From assembly GCF_036370855.1 (NCBI RefSeq), contig NC_088110.1, forward strand, positions 22,315,501 to 22,379,500: DNA of 64,000 nucleotides. The letters run 5' to 3'. Shown piece after piece: positions 23,078 through 35,289 of this stretch (position 1 is its first letter; each line of letters begins with the position of its first letter). The stretch comes from Dromaius novaehollandiae (lineage: Eukaryota; Chordata; Aves; Casuariiformes; Dromaiidae). A program made the translations under genes and the position numbers. The notes beneath the pieces were generated by a model that saw only the letters and a list, made by a program, of their open reading frames with translations, was not told where the DNA came from and made no database searches.

Positions 23078-26000
23078 CCCACCAGCCAGGCTGGCTCTAC
23101 CTGGGTCCTGGCTGCAGTTTCCATAGCGGTTGCACTGCTTGGACCATGCTGCAAACCTCCAACCACCACCTTCATTGCTCCCTAGGAGAAGGTCTCCAAG
23201 AGCTTTACATGGACTTCAACTGCTGCCCTCCAAAGCCCGGCTGGGCTGCAAGCCTGGCAGTGGTGGGCAGATAACCCGCGGGTCTGGAGAGCTCGGAGGG
23301 AGGCAGGAGGTGCTGGGCTGGCGGCTGCCTCCAGGATCCTGCCCCGAGATGAGCCCGGCCACCTCTTCCCCATCTCCCCAAACCACTGCCCACCAGGAAG
23401 GAGGCAATGGGGTAGCGCCACGCCAGTGCCAGTGAGTAAGACACTGTGGTTCCCCTCTGGTTTTGTGGGGCCAAGCACCAGGGCTTGCACTGCTGCGATA
23501 GGTCCCAGGGCTCGCCGCTGCGGTCGCTACTAAAGAAAGAGACGCAGTGGTAACGCGGAGAGGAATCGTAGCGGGCGGTGGAGCACGGAGAGCCGGGGCT
23601 TGCAACTGCAGGAGCTGAAGGTACCCGGGGCCGGGCAAGAGCAGAGCGAGGGGCTCAACGGAGCGGGAGAGTCGGGCGCTGCTGTAGGACCAACTCCAAC
23701 TTTGCAGGTGCTTATCCGAAACGGGTTACCTGAGTCTCTGGTGCGAAAGAAGGGAGGCTGGAATGGAAGGATGGAGGCAAAGAGGAATGGGGAGGAAAGA
23801 GCCTGAAGAAAGAGAGAAACAGCGGCTTGTGGTATCTGTAGCCACCTGCAAGATGCATCTTGCCTGAGCTCAGAGGTACTTGCTGGTCCCGAAACGCACA
23901 GGTTACCAGCCAACCCTCTCCTGCCAAGAGAGTCCAGTGAAGGGGAGAAAAAAATCCCATTTCAGTTTAAGGAAGGAACCCAAGGCTGCCAGGGACACTT
24001 CTGCGAGGTGATTAATGCAAACATCCCCTAGCGAAGAGCCCGGCCTCAGGGCTGCTGGCTCGTTTCTGGAGATCACTGGGGCCACGTTCAAGAGGAGAGA
24101 GACTCTTCCCTTTGCAGATGGCCCTGCCGCCAGCCTGAGCACGCGAGGCAAGGAGGAAGATTGCCAGTGCCTCCATGACAACACGGAGGCGGCTTGTGAC
24201 CCCAAGAACAGCATTACCCGTAACGCTATTTTGTCGCTATTGGGTGAAGGCAGCAAGACAAGAATTGTCCTGGGTGTGGCATTCCCAGAAAAGATGAAGC
24301 GAACACGCAGCCTCTCCATCATTTGGATCACAAATTCTCTGATTCAGCCACGAGACTTCTAAGGCTAATCATTAAACAGGAAAATGCCTTTATATCTTAC
24401 AAGAATTTCCCTTGCTGCCAACATGTGTTTCCAACGCAAGGCTGCCAAAGTTTCCGGGAAACCCTTTTAGCCTTTTCATCGAATTTATTAATTGTAGCAT
24501 TTCAGTGCTGGTGGCATGTTTTAAAGAAACCTCTCAGGAGATTTAAAGTCCTGTCTTACAACCACATAAATGGTCTAATGAGGCCAGTCATGAGGCATCC
24601 AGTGGAAGACATGTTCAGACGTCAAGAGACTTGGTTCTGCTGGTTTTCAGACGTGGATACGCAACCACAGGGAGCTGGTGCTTTGGCTCTTCCAACGCAG
24701 AAGGCCACCAGGTTGTCAGTAGATGGTTGCAGTTCCACTTCCTGGCCAACCTGCACCAGATTTTTCCATTTTGCCTCCAGAAGATGTTACCCTAGATGGC
24801 ATCAGTCGGTTGCGGCTGCAGAGATGTTTTATGGGAACCAGAAGCTCTGTGCGGCTGAGCCGTTGTGCCCACACAGAAGTGAGGGCCCTGCTGCAGTTTC
24901 ATGCAGGTGGAACCAAGAACAACAGGAGGCCCCGACACAAGAAGTCCTGCCCTGGTTTCACTGGTGAACCACACTTTTTTGTTGCATTGTTTTAATTCTC
25001 GGCCTGGGGCGGGGGGAGGAAAATGACTCCGATCTGGTTGTTCCCCCCGAAACCATCACGAATCGGCACGCAGCCAATCGGGACAGAGCTCCTCGCCCAG
25101 CATTCCAGTCTTCCCTTTTATGGTCATAATCTGGCCTCTCCGAAAAAAGACGAAAGTGGTCCGCGCTGAGATGTGGTTGGTTCATTCCGCGTGGCAGGTT
25201 GTCCCACGACCTGCTCCGATCAACAGACCGCACGGCTAGAAAAGGGCAAAAAGCCGTGTCGGGCAGAAGGGGACGGCCCTCGCGGGTGCAGGTTTGATTC
25301 GAAAGCGCATCGTCCCACCAGGCCTCTGAGACGACGAGACATGGAGCGCGTTGGCGGATGTGCTGCCAGACACCATGGCCATCTGTGCTCACGATAATCA
25401 GCTAATTAGGGCCCAGCAAAACAGTGTTAGACACCGTGACTAGTATTGGTTACGGTCCTAGGAAGGCTTCCAAGGCTCAGCCTTAATTTGGACCCTTCTT
25501 GCTCTCGTTTGCCTAACACAGGAAAAATGGTAACCGTTAACCCCAAAGAGACTTCAGTCCGAATGAGGAAAGGTGTTCATCCTTCAGCCAGTAGCAAACA
25601 GATGCTGATTCCTGTTCGTTAGGACTTGGCATTTACAAAATGCTGCCTCAAAGCCTTTGGGACTGCAAGACCCCAAACACACATCGAGCTCCTCCACGTC
25701 TCTTTATAAGCCAGATCTCCACTGTGGCAGCTTTCAGGTTTCCACCACTGACAAGCAGGAGCCAAATCCGGGGACAGGGCTTCTTGCACGGCAGGTCCTG
25801 GCTGGCATGTTACAGGGGTGAAGCCCCACCTCCAGGGGCCAACCCAAACATCTCCAGAGTGGAAGTCTGGGTCTTCAGATGGTTTTTCGGGGCCTTGACA
25901 GTTCTCAGCCTAAGAATCTTGCATTAGACTTTGCTTGCCAATGAGTGAAACTGCTCGGCTCTCGCAGGAGAGGAGGCAGATACAAGGCAGATAACTAATG

Positions 26001-27319
26001 AGCCATAAAGGAAACCACTTTCCCACTCTGACCCTAAGCATCCTTCCAAGGGAATCCGCAAGGGAGCACTCGCTTTTGTTGGCCATAGGCAGAATTTGCA
26101 GTTATCTGGCCTTTTCATCTCGGTGGGATGAACCAGCAGGCAGTCATGAAGAATTAGCAGCCCAAACCCTGATCTCTGCTCCCTCAGAGTAGCTCCAGCA
26201 GAGCTGAGACTTCTGCATTGATCCCCACGGCAGCAGGTACATCTCACTCAGCCCACCCACCAGTACGGACCTTGAATTTCCACGCTATGGGCTTCAAAAA
26301 ATACAAAATCTTTGGCAAACGGAATCTCTCATCATTATTTGTGGCTCTTTTAATCCCAGCCTAAGGCAGAAAGAGGAACAAATTACTGGAGGAGGAAAAA
26401 AGGGTCGCTTGAAGCAGCCTCAGAGCAAAGTTTGGCTCCCGCATCACAGGCCTCCAGCAGTCTGAGGCAGTGCTGTGAGAGGAATAAGCTCCCAGCAAAC
26501 ATGTTTCTTCCCCATGTATTTCCCCGTACTGATCCTTTTTAAGACTCCTCTCCCAACACAGCAAATTAACTGGTTAAAAGACAGGTTCCTTTGCAAAATG
26601 GGAAAAAAGAGAGAAAGTGGCATTGCTTAAAGAAGATTTAAAAGATGTCATATTGGACCCAGGTTGAGTCTTTCTAGCAAAATCCTGCTGGAGCCAAGGT
26701 AGAAAATTTGGTATTAATGAGCAGGGAAGGAGTCTCTTGGTTTCCCTTTTTTCCATCACTCTTTCTAAGACAACACGATCACCCCAGAGCTACAGAGGAG
26801 ATCTGCTTTCTTCAGTGCACCGTTTCTGACAGCCCCGTCATGTAAAATTAGAACATGGAAAGTTTCAGGAACAAATTCTCAAATGTGCTTCAGTTGCAAG
26901 AAGATGAAATTAGTACCACAGGGAGAATTTCCTCCCGGGCTGAAACTCTCGTCTTGACAAATGAGCAGAGAAATGCCTTGCCAAGTCAGAGGTGTAGAGG
27001 ACGGTGAAGCATCTAGGAAGCTAAGCATTAGACAACCTTCTTTTTCTTCCAAATATCTTGACCCAGACTTCTATGCATGGTCCTCTGTACAAGGCAGACG
27101 GGAGCAAGCCACGTGGACAGTTTCCACTTTCCACTGCTGCATATCCAGTGATTTAAGCGGTGCACTGACAGCAGAGGTAGGAACAAAAGTAGCATTGCTG
27201 GGCATCAGAATCAGCCCCAAGACTCGCCTGCGAAGCCTGCATAATGTCACTGTATAAATTCATGAGCCTGCTCCTCTGGGGAATTGTGCTTTAGTGCCAA
27301 GAGATATTGCAGAATTACA

Positions 27320-27560
27320 GCAATCAGAAAACAATCAAGAGCTTGGGAAAGCGCTGATGAGAGAGACTGAAAAAATTAGGATAGTTAGAAAGACAAATGA
27401 GAAGGAATAAAATACAGGTATTAAATAATTGGTGGAAGGCAGGAGGTAGATTAAAAGCTATTTTCACGGCCTGTACTCCAAGCACAAGGAGCCATTAAAG
27501 GAAAGGAATAGATGGGAAATAAAAACCCCCCGAAGGGCAGCACTTTCTCTTGGAAGAGGT
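27320..27560 (+). mobile_element. CR1-like LINE 3'-end relic
   Basis: Blocks such as GATGAGAGAGACTGAAAAAATTAGG, ATAAAATACAGGTATTAAATAATTGGTGG and GATTAAAAGCTATTTTCACGGCC occur in the order and spacing of the conserved 3' part of CR1-type LINEs. In those elements one finds, in the same order, GAGGAGAG-TTAAAAAG-TTAGG, ATAAAATCATGAATGGTGTGG and a region ending CTATTCTCCATGGCC. The match is from memory of the family and heavily diverged. The borders are approximate. Confidence 0.6.
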
Positions 27561-28180
27561 GGTAAGACTGAGCAGCTCACTGCCACATCTCCCGTCAGCT
27601 GAAGCCACCATCTGAAGAGGATGATGAGAACAACAAGACGATCACATGTTATCACATTAACAGTAATAAAAAGAGAGCTGAAAGGGCTTTCAGAAACCCA
27701 GCTGCTGAAATCAAGCTTTTCCTCTCCTCTCCTGCTGCAGGTTTCTGGCTTTTTCCTATAAGCATCTGGAGGGAAGCAGCCACTTTCGGGAAGGCAGCCC
27801 ACAAGACCCAGCCAAGAAGCCTGATGCGAGTCTCCCACGCAGGAGCTGACATTAGCGAGACCTCAGCTGCCCTATGAACATCTAACCCCACGCAAGTCTT
27901 CCTCTTTGAGCCTTGCCCTGCCATATCCCGTATATAATTAAAGCAAGCCCCGTAACTGATCTGTAAAGATGACCTTAGCTTGAGGTATTTCCGATAACCT
28001 GCTGTCATGCCCGCGCATTAATGTTTAACTCCGGATCAGGGGATTGCTGCGCTGGCTGTAATGTGCCGTCAGCGTGCAAAGGAGACCACGCTTGCCGTCA
28101 AGCCTTGATAGCAGGTACCTCACCCCACCGTTGGGGTTAAATCCTCACTTGGTTAGATACAAGTGATGGGCTGCAGCTGA

Positions 28181-31100
28181 TGGAGCTTTACGGGCTGGTT
28201 GCACATTGCTGGCCCCGGCTGCGGGGAAGCGCTCGGTGCCTCATGCGGGGCCGGGAACGGGCCGATAGCCCCCTGCAGCACCCGGTGCCCTCCCGAAACG
28301 AGCCGCGGGTAGGAAGCAAGGTGACGGCGTGGGAGAGCTGCCACCGAGACCCGTGGGAAGCGCGGGCGCCTTCTCACCATCTCATGGTGAGTTGTCCGGC
28401 GCTCGGGGCTCCTCGTGGATCCCCGGCTCCCGGCGTTAGGTCAGAGCCGTCCTTCCTTTTTCTGAAAAACAAGAACTGCAAGGACCTTCCCAAATGGAGA
28501 GGCAGAGAGCGAGGCAAAAGTGCATTTTTGAAAAGGCTGTGCTTTTTTTATACCAGCTTCCTGGGTTCTTTTGGGTCTGATTTGTGGCATTTTGGAACAT
28601 TCTGATTCAGCAGAATTGCTGACCCCAGCAAAAAGCAAGGTGACGTGGTGGCCAGAAAGATAAAATAACGTGAAGGATTAATCATGCCTCTTTGGCTCTG
28701 CCCAGCTCTTTAAGCCGCTTGACCTCTGGAAGGCAAGAGCTCGAAAATGAAAATAAAAGGAAAGACAAAGGTCATTTATTAGAAGCTTAAAAAAAAAAAA
28801 AGGTGCTTGGCTTTCACAAATACTCTCCCAGTAGTTTGATGAATGTCTTTCCATACTCCTGGGCAACTCGCAAAGCCCTGCAGCCGCGGGGACAGGTCCA
28901 AGTTGCCCACACGGGCGTCCCGGAGCGGGAAGGCCACCCGGGGACATGGAGTTGGGGCTCTCCCTGGCACTGCTCCGCGGGCGGAAAGCGCGACGGCTTT
29001 TCCCTCCACCCGCTCGTTGCCCCTCGGAGGCAGAGCAGGTGTTTCGGAGGGACCTTCCCCTTTCCCTTTTGGACGTCGCTCCTCTCCCAACATCAGACAG
29101 TGACATTTGAAGGAGAACAGCCTGGACACCAAGGACCTTTGCGTTCAAAGCTGTACAGCAGCTGTCCTTCTCTAAACAGTATTTTTTGGGTCATAACCAA
29201 TATCTCTGTGTGCTTCTTCCTCCTTTCCTATCTGCTTATAAATCAAAATTCCTGGAATCTCTGCTCCCACTTCATTTAAGTGACTCATTAGAAAGAGTAG
29301 AAGTGTTGAAACACACAGGCCGCCACTGCCTTGCCAGTGGCCTGAGGCAATGTTTTTAAGTGACACATCCTGAAGTGTCTGTCTTCTCCCTGATCTCATC
29401 AGTTTGCCTTAATAGATCAGTCTTCAATAGCCAGCGGTACCTGGGGTTTAAGATCAGCTCTCAGCTTAAGTTCAGCAGCCTGGGGAGCAAAGCACACGCT
29501 GCATGTGAAGGAGGATTGCCTGAAAGCTCAGACCTGCAGCCATCAGCATGGTATCGCAATGCTTAATTACCCATCCCCAGCCGCCAGCAGCCCTTCCTCT
29601 GGGACAAAGTCAAGCTAAAAGACGAGCAAAAAGCTTCATGCCATCGCGTGGTTTCTAATCCAGCAGTTGCATCACGGTGGGCACGATGGCTTAAGGATAC
29701 GGCTGGAGCAAGGTTCCCAGGGTGGGGTGATATTTTTTATGTGCTCAGAAGGCTTGTGAAAAACCACTGGCGCCTTCGGATGTGCCCTGTCCATGGAGCA
29801 CCTGACCTGTCCTTGGGTCCGTCAGGTCTGGCTTGGGTTTGTGTGCCCAAAATGCTCTTATATCAGCCCGTCCGGAGTGCGGCCAGCCTACCAGCTCTGC
29901 TTTCCTTTTCAGGGGACCTTCTGCTGCCATTTGGGAGGTTTCATGCGGAGCCAGTGTTTTGCCAGCCCAGAAGCAGGCTTTAAAAAGCATTGCCCAACGC
30001 TCTTATCCCGACATGATACAGGCACTCAGCAAAGATAGCAAATGTCCCAGCAGCGGAGCAATGTTGATGTGACGTGGGGAAGGGCGATATCTAAACTGGA
30101 CCCAAGTTATAAATATGTCGCAGGTCTTGCTAACGGAGTAAAGAAGCTGCTTGCAGCCGTGGAGTGACTCATCCACGTGAATGTGGCCAGGAGCAGCTCT
30201 TCCCTGCGCAAATACATTTCCCTGCACATTTTCCATCCTCCCTCCTGCAGACTGAAAGGAAATCCGTGCTCTTGCGAGCGGTGGCGGCTGTTGCACCAGA
30301 CCCGCAGATGCGCTATCGCTTTCCGTTTTCCTCTCCCTGTCTCCCTCCCTCCCTGCTCCACCATGAGGTCAGAGCAGAATCTTTTCCAGCTCCAAAGTGT
30401 TTGGCTCTTCCTGGCTGCTTGGCTGGATTTCTGCACAAGGGATCAGCATGTGCTGCAGGAAAACTTCCCGAAAGCGAGGGGTTATCCGGCAGGATGCTGC
30501 CCGCCTGTTCGACCCTTCAGCAGGTGGACTTAGCTTGTTTTAACCTGCTTGAGCATCCTTGGCTTGGAAGCAGAGGGGCCCTCTGCAATTTCCTCCCCAG
30601 GAGCTCTTTAAGGGCGTTTTTCTAGGGCTCGCTCGCTCCTTCTGCGCGGTCGCGCGAAGCCCCTGGCAGGGCGGCAGCTGAGCAGAGCCGTTTGCTTTCT
30701 TGCAAAGGGCCTTCACACATCGGTGCGGTTGCGTTTCCTTTTCTGCGAGGGAAGGCGCGCAGCGGGGCGAGCCGATGCCAAGCGCACAGAAGCGGCGTTG
30801 CACAACGGCAGGACGGCTCCGTCCTCCAACCGTCAGGGCTGCGAGGCGGCGGCGGGAGGGGAGGGCATGCAGTTGATGCTTTTGTGGCCCCCGGGGTCTT
30901 TTTATACTTTTAGAGAAGTTGGGCTCATCCTAAGTTCCTCTCCCACAGATTGTTCCTGTTGTTGTTGCTGCTCCGGCCCCGCAGATCATGTGGCTCGGCG
31001 TGACCTGGGCTCAGCCGCGGCTGGGCCGGGAGCCCCGGCTGCCATCGCCGCCCGGTCCCCAGCGCCGCGGGGCCGGCAAGGCGAGCCCCCCCGCTCGCTC

Positions 31101-32184
31101 CCGCAGCTCTCTGCCTGCTGGCTTTGCCCGTTTGCAATGCTCCTCGCTCGCGGTCCATCCCTTTAGGGAACTCAGCCCCCCCTTAACTTCCTAAATATGA
31201 AGGGCTCCTCTGCAATGATGCCAGCCACCTCCGCGGCCGTGCTCCTGCTCCGGGACTCTGCAAGCCCGCGGGCAGGCGGAGAAGCGCTCTCCTTCCTGGG
31301 GGGCATCCCTTGAACGCGCTGCAAGGAGGAACCGGAGTCTGAATTACCGCTGGGATGAAAGAGCTGGAAATCTGGTGCCAGAGCTGCGAGAGGCTTTGCT
31401 TTAAAACGGGTCATTAAACAGTCAATTAGCCAGCTCGTTGGGAAAGGTCTGTAACGATTAGTCCCTGCGGTGATCTGCTTGCAGCTGCTGTGCCCCGATG
31501 CTCGTGCAGCCGCCCTCCCCGGCGCTCTGTGAGCCCCACACGTGGGCACACGCATGCACATGCATGGCCATGCATGCACACACATGCACACGCATGCACC
31601 TGTGCACACACGCAACACCATCCCTCCCGCAAGCAGGACACGTCCCCTGCGCCGGCCCCATTCCCCTGCCTCCCTGGAGCCCTCCCGGGAACATCGGCCT
31701 TGAGGCAAGGCACGTCGGCACCGACCGCCACAGGGGGATTTTTGTACTGCCGTTTTCCTAAGAGAAAGAAACCACGCGGGCAGCGTGTGCCTGGCAGGGC
31801 AGCGAAAGCCGCCCGCGCGGCTCCTCGTCCGCCCCGCTGCGCCCCGGCAGCCGCCTCGCCCTGCGGGATTTAGCTTTCCACCGAGGTGCTGGACAAGGTC
31901 CCGCGGGTGAAGTTACCGTAAGGAATAAACTGTCGCGGGGTGAAAGGGAGCCTCACGCCGCGGCTCTGGCGAGGAGGCGGAAAGCGGAGCGTGGGATCGA
32001 CTGGCTGGTTTTTCGCCTGGGGGAAGATCTCGCAGCAAACGCACCCGGCTCAGGGGGATGATGCACTAACACATTTCTGCAAGCAGGCGCGGAGGGACCG
32101 GTGCTCTACCTATTTAGCAGATGACAGCGAGTGATTTAGGTTAACAGGAGCAGGCAGGATTTGTGAAGGATTTCAGGGGGAGCT
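28181..32184. other. CpG-rich and mixed non-coding stretch
   Basis: CpG-dense blocks lie at about 28,190-28,450, 28,880-29,060 and 30,610-31,180. The rest is mixed. ISRE-type cores (GAAAAGGAAA) read on the minus strand at 29,901-29,910 and 30,734-30,743. A CA-rich array is at 31,537. I recognise no gene. Confidence 0.5.
31537..31615. repeat. ACAC/TGCA-rich simple repeat
   Basis: An alternating purine-pyrimidine array of GCAC, ATGC and ACAC units of about 79 bp. Confidence 0.9.
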
Positions 32185-32371
32185 TATATAAGCCAGGGAA
32201 TTGCGAGGACAGAGGCAGAAGGACCCAGCCACCACAGTTGCACTCGCTCCAGAGACAATTTTAACTATTCCTGCCAGCTACTAGTTTCTAAATTAGCCGT
32301 ATCGGTTCACAGCAGGGAGCTGTTTGCTCCTGCTGACAGCTCAGTGCAAACCTGGGCAAAGGGAGCAGCCG
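32185..32371 (+). promoter_or_regulatory. Candidate TATA promoter and first exon of a non-coding transcript
   Basis: TATATAAG at 32,185-32,192 (inside the palindrome GCTTATATAAGC) is followed, at a normal promoter-to-donor distance, by a consensus donor G|GTGAGT at 32,371-32,377. The implied exon is about 32,215-32,371. A CpG-dense block follows at 32,700-33,130. The donor overlaps an AP-1 site (TGAGTCA, 32,373-32,379). The interval has no conserved reading frame. This is inference from spacing of short motifs only; an enhancer or chance arrangement is equally possible. Confidence 0.3.
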
Positions 32372-32595
32372 GTGAGTCAAAAGAGCAAACGACTTGCTAG
32401 ATTATATAAGAAACCGGATGGTGAATAATACCGAGACCATGATAGTGCTGTGACATTTATCGCCGCAGTGGCCAAGGGCTGTCCAGGCATCCCAGGGAGG
32501 ACACGGAGGTGCTGGAGAGGAGCAGAGCGGGAATGGGGCAATGGAAAGGACTGCGGGGCTGGGAGCAGCAGTGGGAAGGTGCGAGGAGCTGGCAG

Positions 32596-32707
32596 TGACG
32601 ATGCTCCCTTGCATGGTGCATCCTCCAGGGATGCTTTTCTGGAGCCAGCGGTGATGATGCTCCCTTGCACGGTGCATGCGCCGGTGGTGCTTTTCTTGCT
32701 GCAGAGG
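32596..32707. repeat. Two-copy 56-bp tandem duplication
   Basis: Copies start TGACGATGCTCCCTTGCA (32,596) and TGATGATGCTCCCTTGCA (32,652) and share GGTGCAT and TGCTTTTCT at the same offsets. Copies differ at about a fifth of positions. Confidence 0.85.
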
Positions 32708-33130
32708 GCAGCCAGCACGGCGAGACCCCGCTGCACGCCGGGTTGCACTTGCAGCCGGCGCAACACCAGCACCTTTGCCTGGCCCCGGCCTCTTCGCCCC
32801 TTCGCCCCGTGACGAAGGGTGCGCGCCGCTAGTTTTTGCTCGGCCCTTCATCGCTCCCAATGGTGAAGGAGCAGCGCTGGCTTTGGGGAAGTGGTTTTTC
32901 GTGGCCCTCCAACTTTCTCCGAAGAGCGAGGTGCTCTCCGGCGGGGCTCCTCGCCTCTCGCCCCGGCTCGCCCCGCTGGGGAGGCAGGATCCAGCCGGCG
33001 GGAGCCATCCGGAGGGGTTAACTCGCCCCCGCCCCGGAAAGCGTCCCGGATCAGTGCTCCCAGCAAAAGCAGGCTCGATGATCTTCCCTGCGTTGCTAGC
33101 ACGAACACGGGGCACCTCGATTCAAAGGAG
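32700..33130. other. CpG-dense block without a recognised gene
   Basis: CpG is dense throughout. Open frames on both strands have no recognisable domain. The block lies just downstream of the candidate promoter at 32.2 kb. Confidence 0.45.
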
Positions 33131-34285
33131 GTGCCGCCGTGCTCCTAAGTCACTTTGCACCTTGGAAAATCCCACCTGCTCTATTTTTTCTACTTTTTTT
33201 TTTTTTCCTCTAACAACTTAGCATGTGATTTTTGCAATGACTCAGCACTGGCTCCTGCCCGTCCCTGTGATCAGAGCTGAGCCGAGGCCGGATCCTGGGA
33301 GAGCCGGGGCAGCGCTGCTGGTTTTAGTCAAACACTCAGCCCTAACCCACCCTGACAGCGCAGCGGTTCAGGGCCGTGGATGCGTCCTGTTCACACGCAA
33401 GCACGTTTCCATTGCTCGCCTCCTGGGCCACAGTCGTCATTTCTAGCAAGATATTTTCCCCTATGATCCACACGCACTTCTTTCAGAAGACTTTGCAACT
33501 CCCAATTTCAAGGACTGCCCTTGCTTCTTTAAAAGATTAACTTTTTTTTTGCAAATCATACTGTTACGTTTTGCACGAGGAGAAAAGCAGGCTTTTCTGT
33601 GGCAAATGCTAAGAATAAGTGACTAAAAAGAAATCTATACTCTAACCAAGCCGTCCCTATTTTAGTGCTCTCGCAGAGCTTCTCGGGGAGCAGCGAGGAC
33701 AGTCTGCAGCAGTAAAATCCCTCGCAGGCTCTCTGGGGCGTCCAGACTTCTCGTGATCCAGAGAGCTGTTTTCTGGGGAATTTAAGATGATCCGCGGAGC
33801 CTGAGATCCCGTTATGAAGAGAAATATTTTCAGCCCCTTGAACTGCAGAAGAAACACACTGAATATAAGCAGAGGGAGCAGTTTGGCTTAGTAAGTGCGT
33901 GGCCCTGGGGAATATGCAATTCATGGCATACGTAAAGAAATATACTGGGGCCTGTCCATATGCCTTAATGGGTCATGTAAATAGACACAGCTCTGCTGGA
34001 TTTGTTATTGGCCAACTTAATCTTGTCTCGAGAAGGGTTTGGTAGCTCTGGGAGCTTTATGTATATTGCCTATTAGAGCTCAGATGATTTAAGGAGCTTA
34101 TCATAACTTAGAGGGGGTTTTATTACGCGATCGATCTCGCGCGGTTGCTGGATATACGGCCCTGCGACGGAGCAGCTCACACGTCAGCACCAAACGAGCA
34201 GGCGGCCGGATTGGCACCGCCGAGCAAGCGGCAGGTCTGCACGCGCGGATCTTTATGGGTTTGGCAGAGCCGCAGGCAGCAGGGC
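33131..34285. other. Gene-free AT-richer stretch
   Basis: Between two CpG-dense zones this kilobase is AT-richer. The part at 33,930-34,120 has a forkhead-like GTAAATA, a CCAAT-type ATTGGCCAA and several homeodomain-type TTAAT/ATTAG cores, and reads like an evolutionarily constrained element. I see no gene. Confidence 0.4.
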
Positions 34286-34505
34286 TATGATATGATGTGA
34301 TATGATATGATATGATATGATATGATATGATATGATATGATATGATATGATGTAACATAACGTGACATAATATAACATAACATAATGTAACATAACACAA
34401 TATAATGTAACGCAATGCAAAGCAACGCAATGCAAAGCAACGCAATGCAAAGCAATGCAATGCAAAGCAGTGCAATGCAATGCAGTATAATATAATATAA
34501 TATAA
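34286..34505. repeat. Compound pentanucleotide microsatellite (TATGA / TAACA / GCAAT / TATAA)
   Basis: A 220-bp array begins with mostly pure TATGA units (34,286-34,350). It passes through TAACA/TAATA and AACGCAATGCAAAGC units, and ends in ATATA/TATAA units. It produces repetitive open frames on the minus strand (His-Cys-Phe-Ala and Ile-Ser-Tyr-His repeats) that are not genes. Confidence 0.97.
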
Positions 34506-35257
34506 GCGAGTCCAGCTTCAGCCCATCTCAGCAAAGCACGGGAAGCACATGGGGGGCATCCAGGCGGGTGCCTCTGCCTCCTCCTCCAGCCAGCCGGCTG
34601 CTGCAGCCCGGGAGCAAACACACGGGAAAATAAAGGGGCGTTTGGGCTCCGCAGCACCTTTTTGCCGCGTAGCCCCAGGCCCTGGCCGGCGCGGGGATGC
34701 TGCAGCGCCGAGCGCGCCGCGGGTGCGCCTGGCCGGCTGCCGGCCCGGAAGCCGGTCGGAAAATGAAAATGAGGTTGCAGAAAAGCTGCCGCGCGGCTGC
34801 TTATTTTAGGCGGCAGCTCCAGCGAAGCAGAACGGGGCCGGGCTGCCCCCCGCCTTCGAGCGGCACGGTGGCTCCGCGCGCCTCCAGCGTGCTTCCTGCC
34901 CCGCTTCCCGTGCCACAGCCCTCTCCCGGCCCCACCAGCCCCAACGGCAGCCGACGGCTTCATTTTCCAGCTCCGCTATTCCAGCACCGGGTTGTTTGTC
35001 CTCTTTTGCCCCCCTTCTGCAGTTTGTCACAGCCGAAGCGCCCGGGCTGCCACTGAAGCAGCATCTCTGCAAAAGGGCACCGGCCCCGTGGCGCGCTGCT
35101 TCGCATTTCATCATTGCCTTTTTGCAGGGGTTATTATTGAGTAACGCCTATTTTGTTGAAAAATTGCACCATAAACAGGCAACGGGGAAGGAAATAAATA
35201 ATTGTTAATAAATGTCAAAGTAGATTAGCAAACCAGAAAGGCCACAAACAACTTTTC

Positions 35258-35289
<32 letters not shown>

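Larger units (their letters stand above)
22911..28180. other. Gene-free stretch with relic repeats
   Basis: No coding gene is recognised. It contains a CA array (23,029-23,077), a moderate-GC CpG-retaining segment (25,021-25,400) and a CR1-like relic (27,320-27,560). The remainder looks unique, with low CpG. Confidence 0.55.

Noticed and set aside
22975..23274. Open frame with a His/Thr repeat
   Set aside because: It is a translation of the CA microsatellite.
25288..25306. tRNA B-box-like GGTTTGATTCGA
   Set aside because: The flanks do not form a T-arm stem, and no A-box or cloverleaf can be drawn upstream.
29281..29294. TGACTCA followed by GAAA, a possible BATF-IRF composite (AICE)
   Set aside because: The spacing is three bases, whereas the described AICE spacings are four or zero.
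34101..34963. Repetitive Cys/His/Phe/Ala and Ile/Ser/Tyr/His proteins on the minus strand
   Set aside because: These are direct translations of the pentanucleotide array.
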